From an uncultured Prevotella sp. (GTDB lineage: Bacteria > Bacteroidota > Bacteroidia > Bacteroidales > Bacteroidaceae), in the NCBI GenBank assembly GCA_944319795.1, contig CALUFA010000020.1:1-41552 (forward strand): DNA of 41,552 nucleotides. The letters run 5' to 3'. This document shows, in pieces, positions 8,064 to 15,882 of this stretch (within the stretch, counting starts at the first letter, position 1; the number at the start of each line of letters is the position of its first letter). The translations under genes and the position numbers were made by a program. The notes under the pieces are model-generated. The model did not search any database. It worked only from the letters and a program-made list of their open reading frames with translations, and was not told the DNA's origin.

Positions 8064-9124
8064 AGGCGCAGTCTTGGTTTCGGAATGTAGCGGAAAGCCA
8101 ACTTGAAGAGCCATGCGAGCAGTATCGAGGCAACGACGTAGACGATGATTCCCGTGTAGACATGTCCGCGGTAAGACATCTTTATTATTATCTCGCGCGT
8201 TATCGGGTGGACGACGAAGAGGGCCGACGATATTGCTCCGAACCAAACGCACGGCGCGAGGGCCTTTTCAGGGATTAGTTTCACCGTCGCTACGGCGCCC
8301 GTAACGATGAACAGCGGCACCCACAGCCATGCCTGGAAGTTGAAGCTGCCGGCGAGAACCACAACGGCCGACACTACCGCAATGCCGGCGTAAGCCCATT
8401 GGGGCAGGCTGCGGCCGTAGCGTGCGTAGAGCACTCCGGCACCGAAGGGCAGCATTCCGCCTATGAAGTTGTAGCGTATGCGGTTGAGAATCTCGCCGCC
8501 CGGGTCGGCGGCCGGCGTGAATACGGCCTGCGCCAACCAGCATACGGCGATGAGGGCGACTACGCAGGCCGACTTGCGCCGGTATATCAGGAGGCGGTAA
8601 ACGATGTAAAGCTGCAGCATGAGGCCGAAGAACCAGTATGGCCCCGGCTTGATTATGTGGTCGGGGTCGGGCAGGATGTTGATGTACATCAGCAGCTGTG
8701 CCGCCACGCGCCCGAAGGTGTAGCCGTGGTATCCGTGTGGATGCAGGTAGCTGACGACGGCGAACGCCACATATCCGAGGAACATCAGGCGCAGCAGCTT
8801 GAGGTAATGGTAGGCCGTGAAGGGCAGCGCGCGCACCCTTTCCTCCGTCTTCCGCTCGTACTTGGCAACGAGGCCGAAGCCGCTGATGAAGAGGAACACC
8901 GGCACGCCGTAGTGCCCGAAGAACGACAGAATGTGGACGAACAGGTTCTGGTCGGCCGCCATCAGCCGGTCGAGCAGCATGTTGGGCTTGTCTACGTTGA
9001 ACGTATATTCGTTTTCCTTGACGGCGAAGCCGAGGAAATGGCAGTAGTTGTGCAGCATTATGCCGAGTATGGCTATGCCGCGCAGGGCTTTCGACTCGGC
9101 AAGCGACAGTAATGATTTTTCCAT
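8060..9124 (-). CDS. Acyltransferase family 3 membrane protein (first of pair)
   Basis: This 354-residue polytopic protein has the family's N-terminal signature ALRGIAILGIMLHNYCHF, with R15 and H25 in the expected catalytic arginine/histidine arrangement, and VFLFISGFGLVAKYE further on. It would O-acylate a surface polysaccharide or LPS part. It begins 11 bp after the phosphoethanolamine transferase-like gene and overlaps the next acyltransferase by 4 bp, so these three are one transcription unit. The two acyltransferases are not close copies of each other, which suggests different positions or substrates. Confidence 0.88.
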   Translation of the reverse strand: MEKSLLSLAESKALRGIAILGIMLHNYCHFLGFAVKENEYTFNVDKPNMLLDRLMAADQNLFVHILSFFGHYGVPVFLFISGFGLVAKYERKTEERVRALPFTAYHYLKLLRLMFLGYVAFAVVSYLHPHGYHGYTFGRVAAQLLMYINILPDPDHIIKPGPYWFFGLMLQLYIVYRLLIYRRKSACVVALIAVCWLAQAVFTPAADPGGEILNRIRYNFIGGMLPFGAGVLYARYGRSLPQWAYAGIAVVSAVVVLAGSFNFQAWLWVPLFIVTGAVATVKLIPEKALAPCVWFGAISSALFVVHPITREIIIKMSYRGHVYTGIIVYVVASILLAWLFKLAFRYIPKPRLRL

Positions 9125-9135
9125 TGTTTCCTTAT

Positions 9136-11085
9136 TTATAACTCCCGTTGCTCCGGTTCTTCAAACTCCAGTTTGTCGTAATCCGTAGTGTTCTTCAGTA
9201 TCCTCGGGCGCGCCTCGTCGTACTCCGGACTGAGTATGTTGAGGTCGTCGCGGTAGTGGGGCGAGCTTATTCCGCCGAGGTAAAGCAGCAGGTGGGGCAG
9301 CGCGTCGGTCATGTAACGCCGGTCGCGCGCCTTGCGTATGTCGCCGTAAACGTCGGGATGGTTTACCATGAAGTCGTGCGAGCACCATATCCAGAAGGGA
9401 ATGTCGAACTCCTCGCGCGCCAGCCTGGCCGTAATCTCGGTTGAATGCATGCGGCCGTAGAAGTGGACTCCCTCGCCGTAACACTCCTCGCCGTGGTCGG
9501 GCACGTAGACTACGACGGCCTCCTCGTCCTCGAACCGGCGGATGATCTGGTCTACCACAGAGTCGTTGTAGAGTATGGCGTTGTCATAGTCGGCCAGTAT
9601 GCGCAGCTCCTTCTGCTTGAGGTCGGGGCGCTCGTAGTCGTCGGGGTTGAAGTGGCGGCGGTCGCGCGGGAAGCGCGTGCGGTAGTCTACGTGCTGCCCC
9701 TTAAGGTGGAATATTATCAGGTTGTGCTCCTTGTTCTCCGCCTTCAGCTTGTCGTAGACGCCCAACAGGTTGCCGTCGAAGCGGTAAAGGCTCTTGTTGC
9801 GCGTGTCGAACATGGCGCGGCTAAGCTCGGGATTGTTGAGGAAGAAGCCTCCGCTGAAGTCGTAGACGGCCTCCTTAGCCTGCGGCAGGAACTGGTTGGT
9901 GATGAATGTGACGTGGTAGCCGGCCTTGCGGAACAGCTCGGGAAACAGCGGATAGTCGCACCATTCGCCCTTGTCGCCGACGGCGTAGAGCGAGAATAGG
10001 TACTTGAAGACGAAGCTCGTAAGGTTCCACGGCGCTACGACGTCGCTGAACGGCACTAATCCGCCCCTCCTCGCCCTTGCCTCCTGGCGCGGAGTGGTGG
10101 GCATGCCGTAGCCGTAGAGGCTGGCGTGGTGGCGGTTGAAACTCTCGCCTATGATGAGCACCACGTTCTTGCTGCGGAACGAGCAGCTGTCCACCCTGGC
10201 CTTGTCGATGTTCGCAACGAGCTTCTTCACCTGCTTGGCGGTCAGCTCGTTGGCGTAAATGCTGAACGCAAGGCGGTACAACGGGTGGAACATTACGGCG
10301 CAGTCCTTGCGCGTAAGCTCGTGCTCAACGTCGCCTATGTTGTCGTATGACATAAGCCTTGCGTAAGCCTTCTTGTTGGGATAGCCCTCGACGGCGCAGT
10401 AAACGAATACGGCGAGCAGCGCCAAGGCCGCCCACGGTCTTATGGCTGACAAGCGACGGGCAGACGAGCAGACAAGGAGATATGCCTTGTTGATAAGTTT
10501 AGGATAAGTTAGTTTTCCCGTCAGTTCGTCCGCTTGTCCGCTTGTTTGCTTGTCTGCTTGTCCGCTTGCCTGCTTGTCCGCTTGTCCGCTTGTCTGCTTG
10601 TCTGCTTGTCTGCTTGTCTGCTTATATACCACGGCCCACGCTATATGGGCGAGCATTACGAGGAGCACGCGCCCGACGCGGCTGAACACTATCCCGAACG
10701 ACAGGTACGACTCTAAGAACTCTGACGCCTCGTCGCTGTTGGTCTCGCCGACGAGCAGCAGCATCGTCGGCGTTATCGTCGTGTCGAACTTAACGAAGCA
10801 ATACACGTCGACGAACACCACCAAGTATGCCGCCACGTACATGGCGCGCTTAAGCCAAAGGCCGACCTTGCGCGGCAGCGCCCACAGCAGCAGGCACAGC
10901 AGGCACACGTCGACGAACAGCTCTTCGGGGGCCAGGCCGTAGGCGTGGTAGCCGCGCTTGGCCGGTACGACGGCGTAAACGGCCACCATGCCCAGCACGA
11001 ACATGAACACGGCGAACGCCCCATAGTCTTTGAACGGCGTAAGCATTGCGGCGGACACGCGCCTTATCTTGTCAATAAACTTCAT
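9136..11085 (-). CDS. Phosphoethanolamine transferase-like membrane protein with translated repeat insert
   Basis: The 649-residue protein has an N-terminal membrane domain (about five helices to residue 232) and a C-terminal sulfatase-fold domain outside the membrane. Metal and active-site residues are visible: IGES with E314, NLTS with candidate nucleophile T356, GQH465, and PDHGE with D530/H531. This is the EptA/CptA type, which adds phosphoethanolamine to lipid A or core sugars. Residues 155-186 form four near-perfect copies of KQTSGQAD, encoded by twelve 8-bp units (10528-10623). The wider palindrome extends to about residue 213. This loop lies between the last two helices, so the fold could tolerate it. 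It is the first gene of the envelope cluster and has a strong promoter. Confidence 0.87.
   Translation of the reverse strand: MKFIDKIRRVSAAMLTPFKDYGAFAVFMFVLGMVAVYAVVPAKRGYHAYGLAPEELFVDVCLLCLLLWALPRKVGLWLKRAMYVAAYLVVFVDVYCFVKFDTTITPTMLLLVGETNSDEASEFLESYLSFGIVFSRVGRVLLVMLAHIAWAVVYKQTSRQADKQTSGQADKQASGQADKQTSGQADELTGKLTYPKLINKAYLLVCSSARRLSAIRPWAALALLAVFVYCAVEGYPNKKAYARLMSYDNIGDVEHELTRKDCAVMFHPLYRLAFSIYANELTAKQVKKLVANIDKARVDSCSFRSKNVVLIIGESFNRHHASLYGYGMPTTPRQEARARRGGLVPFSDVVAPWNLTSFVFKYLFSLYAVGDKGEWCDYPLFPELFRKAGYHVTFITNQFLPQAKEAVYDFSGGFFLNNPELSRAMFDTRNKSLYRFDGNLLGVYDKLKAENKEHNLIIFHLKGQHVDYRTRFPRDRRHFNPDDYERPDLKQKELRILADYDNAILYNDSVVDQIIRRFEDEEAVVVYVPDHGEECYGEGVHFYGRMHSTEITARLAREEFDIPFWIWCSHDFMVNHPDVYGDIRKARDRRYMTDALPHLLLYLGGISSPHYRDDLNILSPEYDEARPRILKNTTDYDKLEFEEPEQREL
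10447..10623. repeat. F4 palindrome inside a gene, with 12 x 8-bp tandem array
   Basis: This second F4 copy lies wholly within the transferase gene. On the minus strand, 10623-10528 consists of twelve octamers of AAGCAGAC type; the first four are identical and the rest differ by one or two bases. The opposite arm (about 10447-10477) carries complementary GACAAGC/CAGACAAG pieces. The core 10468-10489 matches the intergenic copy at 19 of 22 positions. Twelve units make 96 bp, so the frame is kept. Confidence 0.85.
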
Positions 11086-11108
11086 CAGGAAAACAGCTAA
11101 TTTTTCGG

Positions 11109-11138
11109 CAAATGTACATCTTTTATTTCGTTTTACAA
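11109..11138 (-). promoter_or_regulatory. Promoter of the envelope-glycan cluster
   Basis: On the minus strand TTG (11138-11136), a 19-bp spacer and TACATTTG (11116-11109) match the Bacteroidetes promoter fully, 24 bp ahead of the start codon. No comparable signal was seen inside the cluster, so it may drive all seven genes. Confidence 0.7.
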
Positions 11139-11209
11139 TAAATTAATGTGAAAATTTGGTTTCAACCTGTTCCTTTTCGTAAAACAGGCCATGCCGGTAC
11201 GGCTTTGCA

Positions 11210-11290
11210 AGAGGTTGCCTTTTGCGTTGTAAAAGGTAACCTTTCAGGCCGTAAAAGGCCGTCTTTTGCGGCGTAAAAGACGGCCTTTTG
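11210..11290. repeat. F1 repeat locus b
   Basis: Four modules are present. The last two form a perfect 15-bp hairpin, 11253-11267 with 11275-11289, around a 7-nt loop. This is the only F1 locus between divergent genes. It lies in the 735-bp gap 11086-11820, which also holds an F2 element and two promoters but no gene that I can recognise. Confidence 0.8.
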
Positions 11291-11413
11291 CTAACGCCCT
11301 GACCGTCAGCGCGTTAGCAGGCGCGGCGCATCCGTGCCCCTGATGGCTTTAAACCGCAGTGGAAATCGTGCCGTTTGCCGTTGACGCAAGCCGGCCGGCG
11401 CACTATGTGAAAA

Positions 11414-11693
11414 CGTTAATGAATAGCCGCAATCAGTCCAAATACATACTTAATTTTATAAGAAGTCTGTGGCATAAGAGAATGGAATCATTCTAAAAAT
11501 AAAAGGAATCCATTTTAACCCATAAGAAGTCGGTGGCATTTTGTCATTCCGGGCCTGGACCCGGAATCCAGTGTATGCAACCAAGTTGTTGACGAAAGTA
11601 TGTTCCCTGGATTCCGGGTCCCGGCCCGGAATGACAGAATGCCACAGACTTCTTATAAAATTAAGTATGTATTTAAACTGATTGCGGCCATGC
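11414..11693. repeat. F2 long inverted repeat, copy 1 (with internal duplication)
   Basis: The outer arms pair around AGCCGCAATCAGT (near 11424) and ACTGATTGCGGCC (near 11680), and continue through CTTAATTTTATAAGAAGTCTGTGGCAT. Two mini-palindromes of the type CATTCCGGG...CCCGGAATCCAG form the core. The left arm contains ATAAGAAGTC-GTGGCAT twice, separated by a 45-55 bp insertion with its own small inverted repeat. No open frame or transposase is present. Confidence 0.85.
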
Positions 11694-11714
11694 ATAAAAA
11701 TTTTTACGGAATAA

Positions 11715-11745
11715 TTGCATCATATCCGTGGATTTCGTAACTTTG
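11715..11745 (+). promoter_or_regulatory. Promoter of the GH2 gene
   Basis: TTG at 11715-11717, a 20-bp spacer and TAACTTTG at 11738-11745 match the Bacteroidetes consensus. The predicted leader is about 70 nt. Confidence 0.65.
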
Positions 11746-11820
11746 TAATCGAATACTGTTTCATGAAAACTTTAGGAATAGGATATTGTGTCCCCTTTTA
11801 CCGTAAAAAAACAAATTGAT

Positions 11821-14211
11821 ATGAAGAAAACACTTTTTATGTTGCTGCTTTCGTGTGCAACGTTGTGCGACGCGCAGGAAAGAACGGAGACGACGTTGGC
11901 CGACGACTGGCTGTTCTCGCGCGACAGGCTGACTTGGCAGCAGGTAAGCGTGCCCCACGATTGGGCCATAAACGGGCCGTTCGACAAGAAGCACGACCTG
12001 CAGTTTGTTGCGATAGAGCAGAACGGGGAAACCGAAAAGACCGAAAAGTCGGGCCGCTCGGGCGCCCTGCCGTGGATAGGCGAGGGGCATTACCGTACCA
12101 CCGTCACTCTGCCCGAAGGCTACGGCCACGTTGAGCTGCGCTTCGACGGCGCGATGAGCGAGCCCGTAGTAAGGGTGAACGGCCGCGAGGCAGGCCGCTG
12201 GGCTTACGGTTACAACGCCTTCCGCGTTGACGCCACGCCGTTCGTCAAGCCGGGTAAGAACGTAGTCGAGGTAGACTTGAACAACATGGAGGAGAGCAGC
12301 CGTTGGTATCCGGGCGGCGGACTGTACCGCCCCGTCAGGCTGATAGTAACGCCGAAGACGAGGATCGACGACTGGGGATGCTGGTTCCGCACGGATGAAA
12401 TCAGCTCGAAGAAGGCCAAGGTAAGCCTGTCGGCCAAGGTCGACGGATACGACGGCGCCGACGGAGTGGCGGTGAAGTTCACGCTGGAAGACGCCGGAGG
12501 CGCCGCCGTTTACGAAGCCACGCAGCCGATAGGCGTGGCCGACGGGCGCGCTACGGTAACGGGCGAGGTCGGCAATCCGAGCCTTTGGTCGCCCGAATCA
12601 CCTTATTTATATACGCTAACAACCACCGTGCTGGTAGGCGGCAGGCCGGTCGACGCCGTAGAAAGGCGCGTCGGCATACGCACCGTCGACGTTTCGGCCA
12701 AGCACGGTTTCCGCCTTAACGGCGTAAGCCGGAAGATAAAGGGCGTATGCCTGCACCACGACTTAGGCCCCCTCGGGGCGGCCGAGAACAAGGCCGCGCT
12801 CGTCCGCCAGATACGAATAATGAAGGAAATGGGCTGCGACGCCATACGCACGGCCCACAACATGCCTTCGACCATGCAGATGGAAGTGTGCGACTCTATG
12901 GGCATGATGGTGATGGCCGAGAGCTTCGACATGTGGATTTACCCTAAATGCAAGAACGGATACGCGCGCTTCTTCAACGACTGGGCCGAACGGGACATTG
13001 CCAACTTAGTGCTCAACCACCGCAACCACCCGTCCATTATAATGTGGAGCATCGGCAACGAGATACCCGAACAATGGAGCGACGAGGGCCGCGAGATAGC
13101 CCGACGGCTGCAAGACGTATGCCACAGGCTCGACCCTACGCGCCCCGTGACCCAAGGCATGGACAAGGCCGACGACGCGCTGAAGTCGGGCTTCGCACAG
13201 GTGATGGACGTGCCGGGCTTCAACTACCGCGTGCACAAGTACGACGGCAACATCAAGCAGCTGCCGCAGGGCTTCCTGTTGGGCAGCGAGACGGCCTCGA
13301 CCGTCAGCTCGCGCGGCGTTTACAAGTTTCCCGTAAAGGTGGGTTACGGCCTGACTTACGACGACGGGCAGTGCTCGAGCTACGACACGGAGTATTGCTC
13401 GTGGAGCAACTTGCCCGACGATGACTGGCGCATGCAGGAAGACCGCAAGTGGGTTATCGGCGAGTTTGTGTGGACAGGGTTCGATTATCTCGGCGAACCG
13501 ACGCCATACGACGAGTATTGGCCTTCGCGCTCGAGCTATTTCGGGATATGCGATTTGGCCGGACTGCCCAAGGACCGCTACTGGCTCTACCGCAGCCACT
13601 GGCGCAAGGACGAGCCTACGCTCCACTTGTTGCCCCACTGGACGTGGCCCGGACGCGAGGGCGAGGTTACCCCCGTGTACTGTTACACGTCGTATCCAGA
13701 AGCCGAGCTGTTCGTCAACGGCAAGAGCCAGGGCCGAAGGAAACACGACAAGGCTTCGCGCCTCGACCGCTTCCGCCTGCGTTGGAACGACGTAACGTAC
13801 CAGCCCGGAGAGCTTACCGTCGTGGCATACGACAAGAAGGGCAACGCCGCCGACACGCTGACGCTGAAGACTGCCGGCGAACCGGCGCGCATAGTGCTTA
13901 CCGCCGACCGGACGGAAATATCCGCCCAAGGACGCGACCTCTCGTTCGTCACGGTGACGGTGGTCGACAAGGACGGCACGCCGTGCCCTACGGCCGACAA
14001 CGAACTGACTTTCAACGTTGGCGGGGCGGGCAAGTTCCGCGCCGCGTGCAACGGCGACGCGACGTCGCTCGTTACGTTCGACTCATGCCGCATGCCGCTC
14101 TTCAACGGCCAGCTCGTAGTTGTGGTAGAAGGCGAAAGCAAAGGCACGGCCACGCTGACGGTCAGCGCCGACGGACTGCCCGACGCCTCGCTGCCGATAC
14201 GTGTGGAGTGA
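11821..14211 (+). CDS. Secreted GH2 glycoside hydrolase (beta-galactosidase type)
   Basis: Starting at ATG 11821, the 796-residue protein has a signal peptide (MKKTLFMLLLSCATLCDAQ). The GTG 33 bp upstream would put a hydrophilic stretch ahead of it. Domains: sugar-binding jelly roll (about 35-165), Ig-like (170-270), TIM barrel (275-585), then a DUF4982-like and an Ig-like C-terminal domain. The acid/base is E414 in SIGNEIPEQ and the nucleophile is E548 in WVIGEFVWTGFDYLGE. It should act in the periplasm on beta-galactosides or a related plant or host glycan; GH2 specificity cannot be fixed from motifs. The gene has its own promoter and is followed by an F1 hairpin, so it is probably monocistronic. 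Confidence 0.88.
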   Translation: MKKTLFMLLLSCATLCDAQERTETTLADDWLFSRDRLTWQQVSVPHDWAINGPFDKKHDLQFVAIEQNGETEKTEKSGRSGALPWIGEGHYRTTVTLPEGYGHVELRFDGAMSEPVVRVNGREAGRWAYGYNAFRVDATPFVKPGKNVVEVDLNNMEESSRWYPGGGLYRPVRLIVTPKTRIDDWGCWFRTDEISSKKAKVSLSAKVDGYDGADGVAVKFTLEDAGGAAVYEATQPIGVADGRATVTGEVGNPSLWSPESPYLYTLTTTVLVGGRPVDAVERRVGIRTVDVSAKHGFRLNGVSRKIKGVCLHHDLGPLGAAENKAALVRQIRIMKEMGCDAIRTAHNMPSTMQMEVCDSMGMMVMAESFDMWIYPKCKNGYARFFNDWAERDIANLVLNHRNHPSIIMWSIGNEIPEQWSDEGREIARRLQDVCHRLDPTRPVTQGMDKADDALKSGFAQVMDVPGFNYRVHKYDGNIKQLPQGFLLGSETASTVSSRGVYKFPVKVGYGLTYDDGQCSSYDTEYCSWSNLPDDDWRMQEDRKWVIGEFVWTGFDYLGEPTPYDEYWPSRSSYFGICDLAGLPKDRYWLYRSHWRKDEPTLHLLPHWTWPGREGEVTPVYCYTSYPEAELFVNGKSQGRRKHDKASRLDRFRLRWNDVTYQPGELTVVAYDKKGNAADTLTLKTAGEPARIVLTADRTEISAQGRDLSFVTVTVVDKDGTPCPTADNELTFNVGGAGKFRAACNGDATSLVTFDSCRMPLFNGQLVVVVEGESKGTATLTVSADGLPDASLPIRVE

Positions 14212-14265
14212 CCCTGAAAGCTGATTCCACGCTCATGCTAATTGCTTGATAACCAACGCTGTTGC

Positions 14266-14302
14266 AAAAGGCAGCCTTTCAATGTGCGAAAGGCTGCCTT
14301 TT
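14266..14302. terminator. F1 hairpin c, bidirectional terminator between GH2 and MFS genes
   Basis: A perfect 15-bp stem (14266-14280 with 14288-14302) with a 7-nt loop AATGTGC lies between two converging genes. Each strand shows CCTTTT at the 3' side of the stem. This is the simplest F1 locus: exactly one module pair. Confidence 0.75.
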
Positions 14303-14327
14303 AACGTTTAAAGTACGGGTGTTGAGT

Positions 14328-15653
14328 TTATTGTTTTTCCCCGATGGTCTCCTTTATGATGAAAACGCTGGCCGCGCCGGCTATGAGCAGTACGCCCGAA
14401 ACGGTCATCATACTGCTCTGTGCGCTGCCGACGAGGCTGAGCACGGCGCCGCCGAGAGCCGCGGCTATGATTTGCGGAATGCATATCGTGCCGTTGAACA
14501 GGCCGAGGTACGTGCCCATGTGGCTGCCGTTAAGGGCGTTGGTTACGATGGTGAACGGCATGGCCAACATCGCCGCCCATGCGCAACCGATGAGCAGGTA
14601 GGGTATGAACAGTACGTATTGGTCGTGGATGTAGGGCACCATGAGGAAGCCTACGGCTCCGAGGACGAGGCTTAACGAGTAAGCGGCCTTGCGGTTGCCG
14701 AACCTCGGGAGCACCACCGCCCAGCATACGCTGCCGATGGCTTGCACGGCGAAGAGTATGCCCACCCAGTTGCCTGCCGCCTGGAACCCTTCAGAAGCGG
14801 GGTCGGTCGTCTGCCAGCAGGTTTCGGCTATCGCCCCGTTGGTATAGTTCCACATATAGAGGAAAGCCGCCCAGCAGAAGAACTGGACGAGGCCGACCGT
14901 CCAGAATGCCGACGGGGCGTCGCGCAGCAGCTTGAACCAATTTACCTTCTCCTCGTTAAGAGGTTTCGACAGGCCGTGGTATTCGGCATATTCTTTCGGC
15001 GGCATCTCCTTTACTTTTACGGAAGTGTAAATTACGCAGAGTATCAGTATCGCCGCGCCGATGTAGAAAGAGTAAATCACCGAGTCGGGTATTACACCCT
15101 TGGGCGCTATGTTGCTGATGCCGATGAACGTGAAGAAGAACGGGAAAACGTAACCGACGAGCGAGCCGGCGTTGCATAGGAAACTTTGGATTGAGTAGGC
15201 GAGGGCTTTCTGTTTCTCGTTCACCATGTCGCCTACGAGCATCTTGAACGGTTGCATGGCCATGTTGATGCTGGTGTCGAGGAACATCAAGGCTATAAGG
15301 CCGAACACCATTGCCGTAGACACGGCCATGCCGAACGAGCCTGCGTTGGGCAGCAGGCACATCACCAACACGGCCACCAACGCCCCGATGAACAGGTATG
15401 GGATGCGCCGCCCGAAGCGGCACCATGTCTTGTCGCTGAACGTTCCGACAAGCGGTTGCACGATGATGCCCATCAGCGGGGGCAGAATCCAGAAGTAACT
15501 AAGGTCGTGCGGGTCGGCGCCGAGCGTGGCGAAGATACGGCTGATGTTGGCGCTTTGCAGGGCGTAGGCTATCTGCACGCCGAAAAAGCCGAAGCTCAAG
15601 TTCCAGAGTTTGGCAAAACTCAGGTCAGGTTTGTTTTTTAATCCGGTATTCAT
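14328..15653 (-). CDS. MFS sugar transporter (SLC45/GPH-like)
   Basis: The 441-residue inner-membrane protein has about 12 hydrophobic segments. MFS signatures are VGTFSDKTWCRFGRRIPY between helices 2 and 3 and QPLVGTFSD before it. The N-terminal WNLSFGFFGVQIAYALQ is typical of the sucrose/maltose-type carriers found next to Bacteroidetes malQ genes. It should import maltose, maltodextrin or glucose released in the periplasm by the Sus enzymes. It lies downstream of lacI on the same strand, 226 bp away, with the F5 palindrome between, so cotranscription is possible. The exact sugar is inferred from context. Confidence 0.87.
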   Translation of the reverse strand: MNTGLKNKPDLSFAKLWNLSFGFFGVQIAYALQSANISRIFATLGADPHDLSYFWILPPLMGIIVQPLVGTFSDKTWCRFGRRIPYLFIGALVAVLVMCLLPNAGSFGMAVSTAMVFGLIALMFLDTSINMAMQPFKMLVGDMVNEKQKALAYSIQSFLCNAGSLVGYVFPFFFTFIGISNIAPKGVIPDSVIYSFYIGAAILILCVIYTSVKVKEMPPKEYAEYHGLSKPLNEEKVNWFKLLRDAPSAFWTVGLVQFFCWAAFLYMWNYTNGAIAETCWQTTDPASEGFQAAGNWVGILFAVQAIGSVCWAVVLPRFGNRKAAYSLSLVLGAVGFLMVPYIHDQYVLFIPYLLIGCAWAAMLAMPFTIVTNALNGSHMGTYLGLFNGTICIPQIIAAALGGAVLSLVGSAQSSMMTVSGVLLIAGAASVFIIKETIGEKQ

Positions 15654-15675
15654 TTTTTATGTTTAAGGTTTAAGT

Positions 15676-15882
15676 TGATTCATAATTCACAATGCATAAT
15701 TCACAATGCATAATTCACAATGCACAATTCACAATGCACAATTCATAATTCACAATGCACAATTCACAATGCATAATTCATAATTGGTTTTCGCCGTGCT
15801 TCGTTTCATAATTCCTCGGCGTTGCCGTTATAATGTACGGCGCAGTCCTGATTATGAATTATGCATTATGAATTATGCATTA
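15676..15882. repeat. F5 palindrome of AATTCACAATGCATAATTC units
   Basis: Eight or so tandem units of CATAATTCACAATG on the left (from 15681) pair with GAATTATGCATTATG units on the right (15856-15880). A second, inner stem is CGCCGT...ACGGCG. The right arm runs up to the lacI stop codon (15882-15880, TAA). It fills the gap between lacI and the MFS gene. Confidence 0.75.

Noticed and set aside
8064-8252. 63-codon upstream extension of the second acyltransferase
   Set aside because: It overlaps the first acyltransferase gene, encodes an Arg-rich shadow sequence, and the ATGA overlap at 8060-8063 gives a much better start.
11408-11420. LacI-type operator TGAAAACGTTAAT before the GH2 gene
   Set aside because: It lies more than 320 bp from the GH2 -7 box and overlaps the conserved terminus of an F2 element (CGTTAATGAAT), which explains the similarity.
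11414-11693. Insertion sequence
   Set aside because: The inverted repeats suggest mobility, but no open frame for a transposase exists within the element or anywhere in the window.
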